From: DATFDN01 sp963756545
GTDB taxonomy: Bacteria; Pseudomonadota; Alphaproteobacteria; Acetobacterales; Acetobacteraceae
Assembly (NCBI GenBank): GCA_963756545.1
Contig: CAVWNY010000007.1
Span: 62,001 to 126,000 of the forward strand
DNA length: 64,000 nt
Direction: 5' to 3'
Under the pieces are notes generated by a model. That model was not told the origin of the DNA and ran no database searches. It saw nothing but the letters and a program-made list of their open reading frames with translations. Numbering within the stretch: position 1 is the first letter of the stretch; the number at the start of each line of letters is the position of its first letter. The position numbers and the translations under genes are program-made. Below, one piece after another: positions 49,183-58,152 of this stretch.

Positions 49183-50520
49183 TCAGGCCAGGAATCCCTG
49201 GATCTCGTCCTTCGCCCAGCCGATCACCTGCGGAATGGTCTGTCCGGATTGCAGCTTGGCGATCATGGTCGAGTGCGTGCCGCGATTATACATCTGCACC
49301 GCGATCTCCGGAGGGGCGGCCATCCCGGTAACGTTCGGCTCGGCATGGTGGCTGGGGCGGATCGGATAATTGTACACCGTGCCCTTGGGCGGCGCGACCT
49401 CGCTCCAGACCTTGAAGTCGGTCATGCTGGTGAAGGGCGGGATGTCGTAGCCGCCCACCACGTTATCACGCTCCTCCACGTGCTCGCGCTGGGAGAGGAA
49501 CTCGATCAGCTCCTTGGCCGCCGTCTTGTTGGGGCTGAAATCCCAGGTTCCGAGAAAGAAGAAGGCCGACGGCACGAACCGGCCTTTCGGCCCCTTGGGT
49601 GAGGAAAACGTCCAGCAATCGGCCGCCACCTGCGGCGCATCGCGCTTGGCCACCGCCCAGGCCGAGGGCGGGTTGAAGATCAGCGCCGTCTTGCCCGCGA
49701 TCAGCGCCCGGTTGTTGGAGGCATCGTCGTAGCTCACCGCCTCCTTGGGCATGAACTTCGCCAGCCTCTGGGCGTACTCGAGAGCCTGCTTCAGGTTGTC
49801 GGTATCAAGCGTGACGTTGCCCTTGCCGTCCACCAGGTCGGCGCCGAAGGAGGCGAACAGAGCGCCGGCGAAATCGACCGAATCCGGCGACGGGCTGTTG
49901 CCGATGGCGAAGGTCATGCCTCCCTTGTCGCAGGCCTCCGCCGCCTTCAGGAAGTTGTCCCAGGTCCATGCATCGGCTTCCGGCGTGGCGATTTCGGCCA
50001 CCGGGTACATCTTCACCACGTCGATGCCGGCGAGCTGTTTCATCGCGCTGATGCGCGCGCAAGGCGGCTTGTTCTGCGACCCGGAGCTGAACGGCACGGC
50101 GGCCCAGTGGCCCTTCACCTTGGACAAGTACTCCGCCACCCGGCTGACGCCGCCGTACTGGTCCGTCAGGCGCTTCATCACCTCGTCCATCGGCACGAGC
50201 TGGTCGGCGTGGTTGTGCACCTCCCAGTTCGGGAACTGCTCCACGTCGTGCCCGGCCTTGGCCTGCGCCTCGGCGGCGATCGTGAGAATATTCTTGTTGC
50301 CGATCGTCGTGACGAAGTCAGCCCGGACCTCAACGTCGTTCTGCTTGCCCCAGGCGGCGCACTGCTTCCTCATGATGTCGTTGCCGGCGGGCACCCAGTG
50401 GTCCCAGAAGGCGACCGAGACCTTGCCGGCGGCGTGCCCCGTTCGAATATGGACAAGCGGCAACGCGGCGGCCGCGGCCCCCGCCTTCAATGCTCGACGA
50501 CGTGTGAATGACTGACCCAT
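49183..50520 (-). CDS. Solute-binding protein copy 2 (family 1, Tat-exported)
   Basis: 445 residues from ATG 50520. Twin-arginine signal SFTRRRALKAGAAAAALPL, then VSVAFWDHWVPAGND, the binding-domain start shared by all three copies; SYDDASNNRALIAGKTALIFNPPSAWAV is a conserved central block. It should bind the substrate in the periplasm for the CUT1-type permeases. Same length as copy 3 and very alike along the whole protein. Later open frame upstream (to 50676) is the non-coding leader. Confidence 0.88.
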   Translation of the reverse strand: MGQSFTRRRALKAGAAAAALPLVHIRTGHAAGKVSVAFWDHWVPAGNDIMRKQCAAWGKQNDVEVRADFVTTIGNKNILTIAAEAQAKAGHDVEQFPNWEVHNHADQLVPMDEVMKRLTDQYGGVSRVAEYLSKVKGHWAAVPFSSGSQNKPPCARISAMKQLAGIDVVKMYPVAEIATPEADAWTWDNFLKAAEACDKGGMTFAIGNSPSPDSVDFAGALFASFGADLVDGKGNVTLDTDNLKQALEYAQRLAKFMPKEAVSYDDASNNRALIAGKTALIFNPPSAWAVAKRDAPQVAADCWTFSSPKGPKGRFVPSAFFFLGTWDFSPNKTAAKELIEFLSQREHVEERDNVVGGYDIPPFTSMTDFKVWSEVAPPKGTVYNYPIRPSHHAEPNVTGMAAPPEIAVQMYNRGTHSTMIAKLQSGQTIPQVIGWAKDEIQGFLA

Positions 50521-50635
50521 TGGACGAAACAAACCTCCAAACACCACAAGACGACCCCAGGGCGATCGGCGCGGCGGCCACCCTTGAGGGCCAGCACTTT
50601 TGCAAGGGAAAGCTAACGCTCGGTTGACGCGGAAA

Positions 50636-50735
50636 TCAACCAACCGCGTGCGCCGCGCCGACCACCCGATCGACAAAGCGTTCGGCGCTGCCGAGATAGT
50701 TGCGCGGATCGGTCAGCCGCTCGATCGCCTCTCGG
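50636..50735 (-). pseudogene. Remnant of the pcaB 3' end (duplication scar)
   Basis: Translated on the reverse strand the 100 bp read AIERLTDPRNYLGSAERFVDRVV then GAAHAVG and a stop. The last residues of the intact pcaB (52303-53655) are AIERLTDPRNYLGSAGRFVDRVVEAARAIS. The match begins abruptly inside the gene and lies at the same place relative to binding protein copy 2 as pcaB does to copy 3. This marks the edge of a tandem duplication that took the binding protein gene, its leader and the end of pcaB. Confidence 0.85.
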
Positions 50736-50775
50736 GGGCGGCGATCCCCGGGCGGCGCGCTCGCGCGCGCCCAGG

Positions 50776-50818
50776 GAGAAGCCCGCGCGGCCCGCCAGAC
50801 ATGCGAGCCGCGCTCATC
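50776..50818 (-). terminator. Conserved GC-rich hairpin after binding protein copy 3
   Basis: GAAGCCCGCGCGGCCCGCC...GCGAGCCGCGCTC is the partner of the element at 49130-49176 and lies directly behind the stop of copy 3. GCGCGGC and GCCGCGC form a seven-base stem on the transcript. No T-run. Confidence 0.4.
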
Positions 50819-50829
50819 CGGTTCGGTCG

Positions 50830-52167
50830 TCAGGTCAGGAATCCCTCGACCTCGTCCTTCGCCCAGCCGATCACCTGCGGTATCGACTGCCCGCTCCGCA
50901 GCTTGGCCAGCATCGTCGGCATCGTGCCGCGGCTGGTGATCTGCACCGCGATGTCGGGCCGTCCCGGCGCCGCCGCGATATGCGATATCTGGCCGGAATG
51001 CTTGCGGATCGGGTAATTGTACACCGTGCCCTTCGGGGGGGCGACTTCGCTCCAGATCGGAAAATCGGTCATGCTCATGAAGGGTGGCACGTCATAGCCC
51101 TCGACCACGGTGCAACGTGCCTGCACCTGCTCGCGCTGGGACAAGTACTCAATCAGTTCCTTGGCGGCGGTCTTGTTCGGGCTGAACTTCCAGATGCCGA
51201 AGGAAAACGGGCCGAGCGGCAGGAATCGCCCCTTGGGACCCTTGGGCGCTGGGAATGTCCAGCAATCGGCCGCCACCTTCGGCGCATCGCGCTTGGCCAC
51301 CGCCCAGGCCGAGGGCGGGTTCCAGATCAATGCGCTCTGACCCGAGATCAACGCCCGGTTGTTAGAGGCGTCGTCATAGCTGACCGCCTCCTTCGGCAGA
51401 TACTTCACGAGCTGCTGGCCGTATTCCAGCACCTGGCGCATGGCATCGGAATCGAGGGTGACGTCGCCCCTGGCATTCACCAGCTCCGCCCCATAGGCGG
51501 CGAACAGCGCGCCAGCGGTATCCACCGAATCCGCTGTGGTGCCAATCCCGATGGCGAACGGCATGTTTATCTTGGCGCAGGCCTCGGCGGCCTTCAGCAT
51601 CGTATCATAGGTCCAATTCTCGGCCTCCGCCGTCGCCACATCCTCGGCCGGGTACATCTTTGTAATGTCAATGCCGGCGGCCTGCTTCAGCACCGAGATG
51701 CGCCCGCACGGCCCCTTGTTCTGCGTGCCCGAACTGGTCGGCACCGCGACCCAGGCGCCCTTCGACTTGAACAGATACTCGCTGGCGCCGTTCGGCTGAC
51801 CGTATTTGTCGGTCAACCGCTTCATGACGTCATCGACGGGCTCCAGCAGGTCGGCATGGTTTTGCGTCTCCCATCCGGGGAACTGCTCGACGTCGTGCCC
51901 GGCCTTGGCCTGTGCCTCGGCGTTGATGGTGAGGACGTTCTTCGATCCCATCGAGGTGACGAAATCAGCCTGAACGGTGACGTTGCTCTTCTGTCCCCAG
52001 GCCTCGCACTGCTTCCTCATGACGTCGTTGCCGGCGGGAACCCAGTGATCCCAGAACGCGACCGAGACCTTGCCGGCGGCGTGGCCCGTGCGGACATGGA
52101 CAAGCGGCAACGCCGCGGCGGCGGTCCCGACCTTGAGGGCTTGGCGGCGCGTGAATGACTGGCCCAT
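50830..52167 (-). CDS. Solute-binding protein copy 3 (family 1, Tat-exported)
   Basis: 445 residues from ATG 52167. Signal SFTRRQALKVGTAAAALPL, mature start VSVAFWDHWVPAGND, central SYDDASNNRALISGQSALIWNPPSAWAV. It is the copy next to pcaB and probably the parent gene. Differences from copy 2 are spread out, with some in the middle (WVAVPTSSGTQNKGPCGR against WAAVPFSSGSQNKPPCAR), so ligand preference may differ. The 135-bp leader to pcaB is also recognisable in front of copy 2. Confidence 0.88.
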   Translation of the reverse strand: MGQSFTRRQALKVGTAAAALPLVHVRTGHAAGKVSVAFWDHWVPAGNDVMRKQCEAWGQKSNVTVQADFVTSMGSKNVLTINAEAQAKAGHDVEQFPGWETQNHADLLEPVDDVMKRLTDKYGQPNGASEYLFKSKGAWVAVPTSSGTQNKGPCGRISVLKQAAGIDITKMYPAEDVATAEAENWTYDTMLKAAEACAKINMPFAIGIGTTADSVDTAGALFAAYGAELVNARGDVTLDSDAMRQVLEYGQQLVKYLPKEAVSYDDASNNRALISGQSALIWNPPSAWAVAKRDAPKVAADCWTFPAPKGPKGRFLPLGPFSFGIWKFSPNKTAAKELIEYLSQREQVQARCTVVEGYDVPPFMSMTDFPIWSEVAPPKGTVYNYPIRKHSGQISHIAAAPGRPDIAVQITSRGTMPTMLAKLRSGQSIPQVIGWAKDEVEGFLT

Positions 52168-52302
52168 CGGACAAACAAGCCTCCCCAATAGAACACAACG
52201 ACCCCGCGGGCCATTGGCGAGACGGCCGCCCCTTGAGGGTCGGCACTGGTTGCAGAGAAAACTTAACGCTCGTTCGAGGCGAACAATCCTCAAAAGCTCA
52301 AT

Positions 52303-53655
52303 TCAACTGATCGCGCGCGCCGCCTCGACCACCCGATCGACGAAGCGCCCGGCGCTGCCAAGGTAGTTGCGCGGGTCGGTCAGCCGCTCGATCGCCTTTC
52401 GGTCCAGACGCTCGGCGATGCGCGGGTTCCGCGCCAGCGTGTCGGCCAGCGGAATTCCCTCGCCCAGCGCCGCCGCGCAGGCGTCGGCGACCACGTGATG
52501 GGCCTCGTTGCGTCCAATGTGCGGCGCGAGGCCCATCATCACCGCCTCGGCGACGATCAGCCCGCCCGTGAGGTCAAGGTTCTGCCGCATCCGCCCCGCA
52601 TCCACCACCAGCCCCTCGGCGATCGCACGCGCATGGCCCACTGCGCCATGCGTCAGCACGAACGCCTGCGGCAGCGCCAGCATCTCGGCCTGCCAAGGCC
52701 CCGTGCCGCGCTCGTGGTCCTGCGCCATCGCCCCCTGCATCAGCGGCACCAGCGCCTGCACGCCACGCGCGGCGGCAAGCACGTATTCCGACGAGATCGG
52801 ATTGCGCTTCTGCGGCATCGTCGACGAGGAGCCGCGACCGGCGACATAGGGCTCGGCGACCTCGGCCACCTCGGTCTGCGCGAGCAGGATCACGTCGGTG
52901 GCGATCTTGGCCAGGCTGCCGCAGATCAGGCCGAGCAGGCTGACCGCCTCGGCCAGCGCGTCGCGCGCGACGTGCCATGGCGCGAGCGGAGCGGCCAGCC
53001 CCAGCTCGCCCGCCAATGCCTCCATCACGGCGATTCCCTGATCGCCCAGCGAGGCCAGCGTGCCCGCCGCACCGGCGAAGCTCACCTGTTCCAGGCGCGG
53101 GCGCAGCTCGTCGATCCGCCCAAGATGCGCGATCAACGGCTGCGCCCAGACCGCGCATTTCAGGCCGAAGGTGATGGGCAACGCCTGTTGCAGGTGCGTC
53201 CGCCCGGCCATCACCGTGTCGCGATGCCGCACCGCCTGCGCGATTAGCCCTGACAACACCGACGCAAGTTCGCCGCGCACCAGTCGCAGCCCGTCGCGGG
53301 CTTGCAGCACGGTCGCGGTGTCCATGATGTCCTGCGTGGTGGCGCCCCAGTGGGTCCACCTCCCGGCCTCCCCGGCGGCGCGCGACAACTCGCGCACCAG
53401 CCCGACCACCGGATAGCCGACGTTGCGCGCGCTCGCGGCGAGCACGCCCGGATCAAGGTTCTCGAACCGCGCCGCCGCCGTGATCGCCGGGGCGGCCTCG
53501 GCCGGGATGACGCCAAGCCGGGCCTGCGCGCGCGCCAGCGCCGCCTCCACGTCCAGCATAAGCTGGAAATACGCGCGCTCGTCGAACACCGCGCGCATGG
53601 CATCGCTCCCGTAGAGCGTTCCCAGGATCGGGCCGTCGGCCGGATTGACGGGCAT
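52303..53655 (-). CDS. pcaB: 3-carboxy-cis,cis-muconate cycloisomerase
   Basis: 450 residues of the fumarase/aspartase superfamily with the signature GSSTMPQKRNPISSE. TNWGATTQD-like WTHWGATTQDIMDTATVLQ and GRTHLQQALPITFGLK are the family active-site parts; the C-terminal domain is longer than in adenylosuccinate lyase, as in PcaB. It lactonises 3-carboxymuconate, the product of PcaGH, whose genes lie directly upstream (three-base gap). pcaC/pcaD and the thiolase steps are not in the window. Confidence 0.92.
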   Translation of the reverse strand: MPVNPADGPILGTLYGSDAMRAVFDERAYFQLMLDVEAALARAQARLGVIPAEAAPAITAAARFENLDPGVLAASARNVGYPVVGLVRELSRAAGEAGRWTHWGATTQDIMDTATVLQARDGLRLVRGELASVLSGLIAQAVRHRDTVMAGRTHLQQALPITFGLKCAVWAQPLIAHLGRIDELRPRLEQVSFAGAAGTLASLGDQGIAVMEALAGELGLAAPLAPWHVARDALAEAVSLLGLICGSLAKIATDVILLAQTEVAEVAEPYVAGRGSSSTMPQKRNPISSEYVLAAARGVQALVPLMQGAMAQDHERGTGPWQAEMLALPQAFVLTHGAVGHARAIAEGLVVDAGRMRQNLDLTGGLIVAEAVMMGLAPHIGRNEAHHVVADACAAALGEGIPLADTLARNPRIAERLDRKAIERLTDPRNYLGSAGRFVDRVVEAARAIS

Positions 53656-53658
53656 CGT

Positions 53659-54180
53659 TCAGACGTCGAGGAACACGGTCTCGGCGCCGCCTTGCAGGCG
53701 GATGTCCATACGCCACACGCCCCCGCCCTCGGGGTGCGCAATCAGCGTCCCACGCCGCGCGCTGTCCTCGATCGAGGTCAGCAGCGGGTCGGACTCGTTC
53801 AGCGCCTCGCCGGCGAAATAGGCGCGGGTAGCGAGACCCCGCATCAGCCCGCGCGCCAGCACCCAGATGGCAATGTGCGGCGCCTGCTGTGCGTTGCCAC
53901 GACCGGCGACCGGCCCCGGTTTCAGCGTGACGAAGCGAAAGCGCCCGTCCCCGTCGGTGCCGGATCGCCCGAATCCCGGAAAGCGGTCCGATGCGGCGGG
54001 GCTCGATTGCCAGATTTCGATGCAGGCATCGGGAAACGGGGCACCAGCGCCGTCGGTGACAACGCCGGTCAGCGTGATGCGCTCGCCTGTCGCGCCGAAG
54101 CGCGTCAGGTCGGACCACGCGGGATCTTCAAGCAGATGCCAGTACGGCCCGACCGTCTGGCTGGCGGTGGCGGCCGGCAT
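53659..54180 (-). CDS. pcaG: Protocatechuate 3,4-dioxygenase alpha subunit
   Basis: 173 residues, a little shorter than usual (about 200). The intradiol dioxygenase beta-sandwich is seen: SQTVGPYWH at the N-terminus, GVVTDGAGAPFPDACIEIWQ, and GRFRFVTLKPGPV. As expected for the alpha subunit the iron ligands are absent. It forms the ring-opening enzyme with PcaH, encoded two bases upstream. The stop-start junctions (pcaH/pcaG/pcaB) show a tight operon. Confidence 0.92.
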   Translation of the reverse strand: MPAATASQTVGPYWHLLEDPAWSDLTRFGATGERITLTGVVTDGAGAPFPDACIEIWQSSPAASDRFPGFGRSGTDGDGRFRFVTLKPGPVAGRGNAQQAPHIAIWVLARGLMRGLATRAYFAGEALNESDPLLTSIEDSARRGTLIAHPEGGGVWRMDIRLQGGAETVFLDV

Positions 54181-54181
54181 C

Positions 54182-54883
54182 TCAGTTCTCGACCGGGGTC
54201 GCGCCGCGCCCGCGCAGCACGATGTCGAAGCGGTAGCCGAGCGCCCAATCGGCGACAGCCCGATCGGGAGCGAAAGCAGCGATCAGCCGGTCGCGCGCCC
54301 GTTCGTCCGGCACTCCCTGGAAGATCGGGTCGAACGCCAGCAGCGGATCGCCGGGGAAATACATCTGCGTCACCAGCCGCGTCGCGAAAGCCGGGCCGAA
54401 CAATGAGAAATGGATGTGCGTGGCCCGCCAGGCGTTCGGTCCGTTGGGCCACGGATACGCGCCCGGGCGGATAGTGACGAAGCGGTACTGCCCGTCCGCA
54501 TCGGTGAAGGTCCGCCCGGCGCCGTGGAAATTGGGATCGAGCGGCGCATCGTGCGCATCGGCAGCGTGGTCATAGCGCCCGGCGGCGTTGGCCTGCCACA
54601 GCTCCACCATCGTGTGCGGCACCGGGCGCCCGTCCTCATCGCTCACTCGGCCGGCCAGAACGATCCGCTCCCCGAGCGCCGGCCCCTTGCCCTGCGTCGT
54701 CAGATCCGCCGTCGAAGCAAAGCGTTCGGCAGTGAACACCGGGCCGGTCACCTCCGTCACCGTGTGCGGCATCGGATGCAGCGGCAGGTTGGGCCGGCGC
54801 ATCCGCGTGCCGAGATAGGCCGGCAGATCGAGGGGGGGCTGCATGCCGGGCGCGGATGGACGGAACGGCACGGGATCGGACAT
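54182..54883 (-). CDS. pcaH: Protocatechuate 3,4-dioxygenase beta subunit
   Basis: 233 residues from ATG 54883. It carries the iron ligands: Tyr in AGRYDHAAD, Tyr in GAYPWPN and the two His in ATHIHFSLFG; VELWQANAAGRY and FPGDPLLAFDPIFQ are further family parts. It cleaves protocatechuate between the hydroxyl groups to 3-carboxymuconate. First gene of the minus-strand operon; the 118-bp gap before it is shared with the divergent 2OG oxygenase. No PcaQ-type regulator gene adjoins. Confidence 0.94.
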   Translation of the reverse strand: MSDPVPFRPSAPGMQPPLDLPAYLGTRMRRPNLPLHPMPHTVTEVTGPVFTAERFASTADLTTQGKGPALGERIVLAGRVSDEDGRPVPHTMVELWQANAAGRYDHAADAHDAPLDPNFHGAGRTFTDADGQYRFVTIRPGAYPWPNGPNAWRATHIHFSLFGPAFATRLVTQMYFPGDPLLAFDPIFQGVPDERARDRLIAAFAPDRAVADWALGYRFDIVLRGRGATPVEN

Positions 54884-55001
54884 GGCGGAACTCCTTCTCG
54901 CCGCCACGATTCCACAGTGCCGGGCGAGGTGCAACGCGCCCGGCGCTTGGAGCCGAGCCGCTTTCGCGCCTAACCTCCCCCATCTGGTGGAGGAGCGGCG
55001 C

Positions 55002-56051
55002 ATGAACCTGTTCAGACAGCAGGCGGTGCAGGATGGCGCGGAGGCGACGCGCAAGATCCCCGTCATCGACTACGGCCCGTGCTTCGCGGGAGAACCGGGA
55101 GCGCTTGCGCGCGTGGCCGATGCGGTGCGCGACGCCTGCGAGAATGTCGGCTTCTTCTATGCGTTCAACCACGGCGTGCCGCAGGCGATGATCGACCGCG
55201 CCTTCGCCGCCTCCCGCCGCTTCCACGCGCTGCCGATGGAGGCGAAGCTCGCGCTACGACTCAACGAGAACAACATCGGCTATTTGCCGATGAACGCCTC
55301 GGTGCAGGGCGCCTCGACCGTTCACACGGCGACAAAGCCCAACCTCAACGAGAGCTTTTTCGTCAGCCACGACCGTGGCCCCGACCATCCCGACGTGCGC
55401 GCGGGCACGACGCTGCGCGGGCGCAACCAGTGGCCCGATGGGCTGCCTGGGCTGCGCGAGGACATGATGGCCTACTTCCAGGCGTTGTACGCGATGTGCC
55501 AGCGCATGTTGCCGCCCTTCGCGGTCGCGCTCGACATGCCGCCCGACTTTTTCTCCAGCTACTTCGCCGACGAGGCGCACGCCACGCTTCGCTTCCTGCA
55601 CTACCCGCCGCAGGACCCGGACGAGGACAATCTGTTCGGCCAGGCGCCGCACACCGACAACAGCTTCATGACGGCGCTCGCGCGCACCGACGTGCCCGGC
55701 CTCGCGGTGCGGCTGCCCTCGGGCGAGTGGTTCCCGCCGCCGGTGATCGAGGGCACATTCCTGATCAACCTCGGCAACATCATGCGGCGCTGGTCGAATG
55801 ACCGGTTCCTCTCCACCCCGCATGGCGTGCTGAACGAGTCCGGCACCGACCGCTATTCGATCGCCTATTTCCACAGCCCGAACCCGAGTGCGACGCTGGA
55901 ACCGCTGCCCTCCTGCGTGTCGGCCGACGATCCGGCGCACTATCCGCCGGCGGTGTACCGCGACCTGATCATGGCGTTCTACAAGGCCAACTACTTCCAC
56001 CAGAGCGGGCATCGCTCGGAGGCGGCGAAGCTGGCGGGCGCGGCAGAGTGA
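55002..56051 (+). CDS. Isopenicillin N synthase-like 2OG-Fe(II) oxygenase
   Basis: 349 residues. The DIOX_N domain starts KIPVIDYGPCF with GFFYAFNHGVP; the iron facial triad is His and Asp in APHTDNSF and His in TPHGVLNES; RYSIAYF gives the 2-oxoglutarate-binding Arg-x-Ser. GGAGGAG precedes ATG 55002. It hydroxylates or oxidises a small molecule, perhaps an aromatic or plant-derived one since it is divergent from pcaHGB (inference). Confidence 0.88.
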   Translation: MNLFRQQAVQDGAEATRKIPVIDYGPCFAGEPGALARVADAVRDACENVGFFYAFNHGVPQAMIDRAFAASRRFHALPMEAKLALRLNENNIGYLPMNASVQGASTVHTATKPNLNESFFVSHDRGPDHPDVRAGTTLRGRNQWPDGLPGLREDMMAYFQALYAMCQRMLPPFAVALDMPPDFFSSYFADEAHATLRFLHYPPQDPDEDNLFGQAPHTDNSFMTALARTDVPGLAVRLPSGEWFPPPVIEGTFLINLGNIMRRWSNDRFLSTPHGVLNESGTDRYSIAYFHSPNPSATLEPLPSCVSADDPAHYPPAVYRDLIMAFYKANYFHQSGHRSEAAKLAGAAE

Positions 56052-56233
56052 TGTTGCATTTGTAATATTTATTCTGGAACGCTAACGAGGAGTGCCGCTC
56101 CTGCGGTATGAAGGCGGTGACAAAAGCCTTGCGGCTGCTTGACTGGGCTGCTCGCAAATGCAACCATACTGCCGAACGACAATAATCAGCCGGGCCGATG
56201 CAACTTGATCGCCGGCATTCTCGGGAGGAAGGT
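56052..56233. other. AT-richer gap
   Basis: 182 bp that starts AT-rich (TTTGTAATATTTATTC) and holds a small palindrome AGGAGTGCCGCTCCT near 56089. It probably contains the promoter of the ABM-like gene; a TTGACT at about 56138 could be a -35 but the -10 is unclear. No gene is seen. Confidence 0.4.
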
Positions 56234-56858
56234 ATGACGTACTGCACCATTCGCGTGTTCGCCGCGAACAACTCCATGGACATCAACCGGGTGCGCGACG
56301 CGAACTCGTACGCAGCTCGTGCCGCGGATCGAGAAGATCCAGGGCTTCCAGCGCTATGTCGCCTTCTTGGCCAGGGACGGACGCTACGGCTCAATCAGCG
56401 TGTTCGACACCAGGGAGGCGGCCGACCAGGCGACTGCCGTGGCGCGCGAATGGGCGCAGGGAGTGCCGGAGCACAAGAACAACCGGCTGGAGATGGATTT
56501 GCGCGGCGAGATGGGCTTGGCGATCACCGGATCGACCCCACTATCCGCACCCGATCTGCATGGCGCGATCCGGCTCTACCGAACCGGCGCCTCCTTCGAC
56601 GAGGTGAACGAGGCGATCGAGGCGGACGCCGGTAAGGTGATTCGCGGGATGCGCGGCTTGGCGCGCTACTCCACGGTGAAGTGCGAGGACGGGCGGATCG
56701 CTACCTTGAGTTCGTTCGATAGCGAGGAATCGTCGCGCGCGTTGACCGGAAAGGCGCGTGAGCTGCGTCAGCAGGGCGGATCGCGGCTGGCCAAGGCGTT
56801 GCCGCACGATCCAGAGGTGGTGGAGGCAAAGGTGTTGTTCGCTGTCCTCCAATCATAG
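56234..56858 (+). pseudogene. Two-domain ABM-like (antibiotic biosynthesis monooxygenase fold) protein, frameshifted
   Basis: ATG 56234 follows GGGAGGAAGG and starts MTYCTIRVFAANNSMDINRVRD, a typical ABM beta strand and helix. The frame then fails, while the next frame continues as expected (TRTQLVPRIEKIQGFQRYVAF) to a stop at 56858. 625 bases in total, one over a multiple of three, so one extra base lies near 56303. The remaining protein has two related halves: IQGFQRYVAFLARDGRYGSISVFD and MRGLARYSTVKCEDGRIATLSSFD. About 207 residues if restored. Confidence 0.65.
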
Positions 56859-56925
56859 CCAGAGGGCACGGGGCGCGAGAACCCGGCTGGATGCGGCTAA
56901 AAACATGGCGTGGTCCATCGCGCTG

Positions 56926-56950
56926 GCCCCCTCCCGCCAGGGGAGGGGAG
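56926..56950. repeat. Short GC palindrome related to the 11-kb repeat
   Basis: CCCCTCCC-GCCA-GGGGAGGGG, matching the arm core of the element at 11112-11223. It lies between the ends of the ABM-like gene and the convergent MFS gene, so it may work as a terminator for both. Confidence 0.5.
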
Positions 56951-56964
56951 CCGTTTCCTCCGCC

Positions 56965-58152
56965 TCAACCCCGCTCGCTGCGCAGCGCCACCGACATCGC
57001 CGCCTGCCCCGCCACGGCCGAGCCGAGCAATACAACGGCCACCGTCAGCACCGAGCCCGGACGCCACGTCTCCACGACGACGGTACAGAGCGCGCCGTAG
57101 CTCATCTGCACGAAGCCATATAGCCCCGAAGCCGCGCCAATGGCCTGCGGGTTGACCGAGACCGCGCCGGTGATGGCGAAGGGGCTGGCGAGGCCGGCGC
57201 CCACCATGAACACGGCGATGCTGCCCACTACGGTCGCCACGCTCAGCCGGTCGGTGGCGTAGGCCAGCGCGAAGGCGGTTGCACCGGCAACTGCGAGCCC
57301 ATTTGCCAGCCGCAGCACATGCGCGGGCCGGATGCGTCCGGCCAGCCGGTTGCCGAGCAGGCCCCCCATCGCCACCCCCACCATCAGCACCATGTAATAC
57401 AAGCCGACCTGCTGCTCGGTCTGGCGCAGCCGGTCGATGAAGATGAAGGGCGAGGCCGCCATGAAGGCGTAGAACGAGGTCGTCGTGCAGGCCCCGCCGA
57501 TGGCGTAGCCGCAGAACGTGCGCGAGCGCAGCAGGCGGAGGGAGGGGCCGAGCATTGAACGCCGTCCGCCGGCGCCCTCGTTCGTCTCCGGCAGGAACAG
57601 CCAAGCGGCCAGCGTCGCCGCCGCGCCGATCGCGGCCAGCATGGCGAAGCCCGCGCGCCAGCCGGCCCAGGCCGTCGCATAGCCGCCGATCGCGGGCGCG
57701 ACGGCCGGCGCCATCGACATCACCAGCGTGAGCAGCGCGAGCTGCGCCGCCGCTCGGTCGGGCGTCGCGGCATCGCGCACGATCGCGCGGCCCAGAACGA
57801 GGCCGGCGCAGCCGCCCAGCGCCTGCGCGACACGCGCCGCGATCAGCGTGCCGGCGGTGGGGGCGAGCGCGGTGAGGGCGCCGGCGGCGGTGAACAGCCC
57901 CAGGCCGCCGATCAACACCGGCCGGCGGCCGAAGCGATCGGAGATCGGGCCGTACAGCAACTGACCCACCGCGAGGCCGACCAGATAGAGCGTAATGGTG
58001 AGCTGGATCGCCGCCTCGGACACGCCGAGCGCCTGCGCCGTCGCGGGCAGCGCGGGGATGATGAGGTGCATCCCCAGCGTGCCAACGGCGGTGACGGCCA
58101 CCACCACCGCGAAATGTGGCCGGGCATCAGGGCGCTTCAGGCGGAGGTCCAA
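56965..58152 (-). CDS. MFS multidrug exporter, Bcr/CflA type
   Basis: About 395 residues with twelve hydrophobic helices. The family motifs are plain: LYLVGLAVGQLLYGPISDRFGRRPVL (motif A), LGGCAGLVLGRAIVRD (helix 4/5) and MSMAPAVAPAIGGY. It exports drugs or metabolites by proton antiport. No ATG is suitable; TTG at 58152 or CTG at 58140 would begin before the first helix and overlap the esterase stop, so the pair is coupled. Confidence 0.85.
   Translation of the reverse strand: MDLRLKRPDARPHFAVVVAVTAVGTLGMHLIIPALPATAQALGVSEAAIQLTITLYLVGLAVGQLLYGPISDRFGRRPVLIGGLGLFTAAGALTALAPTAGTLIAARVAQALGGCAGLVLGRAIVRDAATPDRAAAQLALLTLVMSMAPAVAPAIGGYATAWAGWRAGFAMLAAIGAAATLAAWLFLPETNEGAGGRRSMLGPSLRLLRSRTFCGYAIGGACTTTSFYAFMAASPFIFIDRLRQTEQQVGLYYMVLMVGVAMGGLLGNRLAGRIRPAHVLRLANGLAVAGATAFALAYATDRLSVATVVGSIAVFMVGAGLASPFAITGAVSVNPQAIGAASGLYGFVQMSYGALCTVVVETWRPGSVLTVAVVLLGSAVAGQAAMSVALRSERG

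Noticed and set aside
56052..56233. Insertion sequence fragment in the AT-richer gap
   Set aside because: A small palindrome and a different base composition are seen, but no transposase remnant or target duplication.
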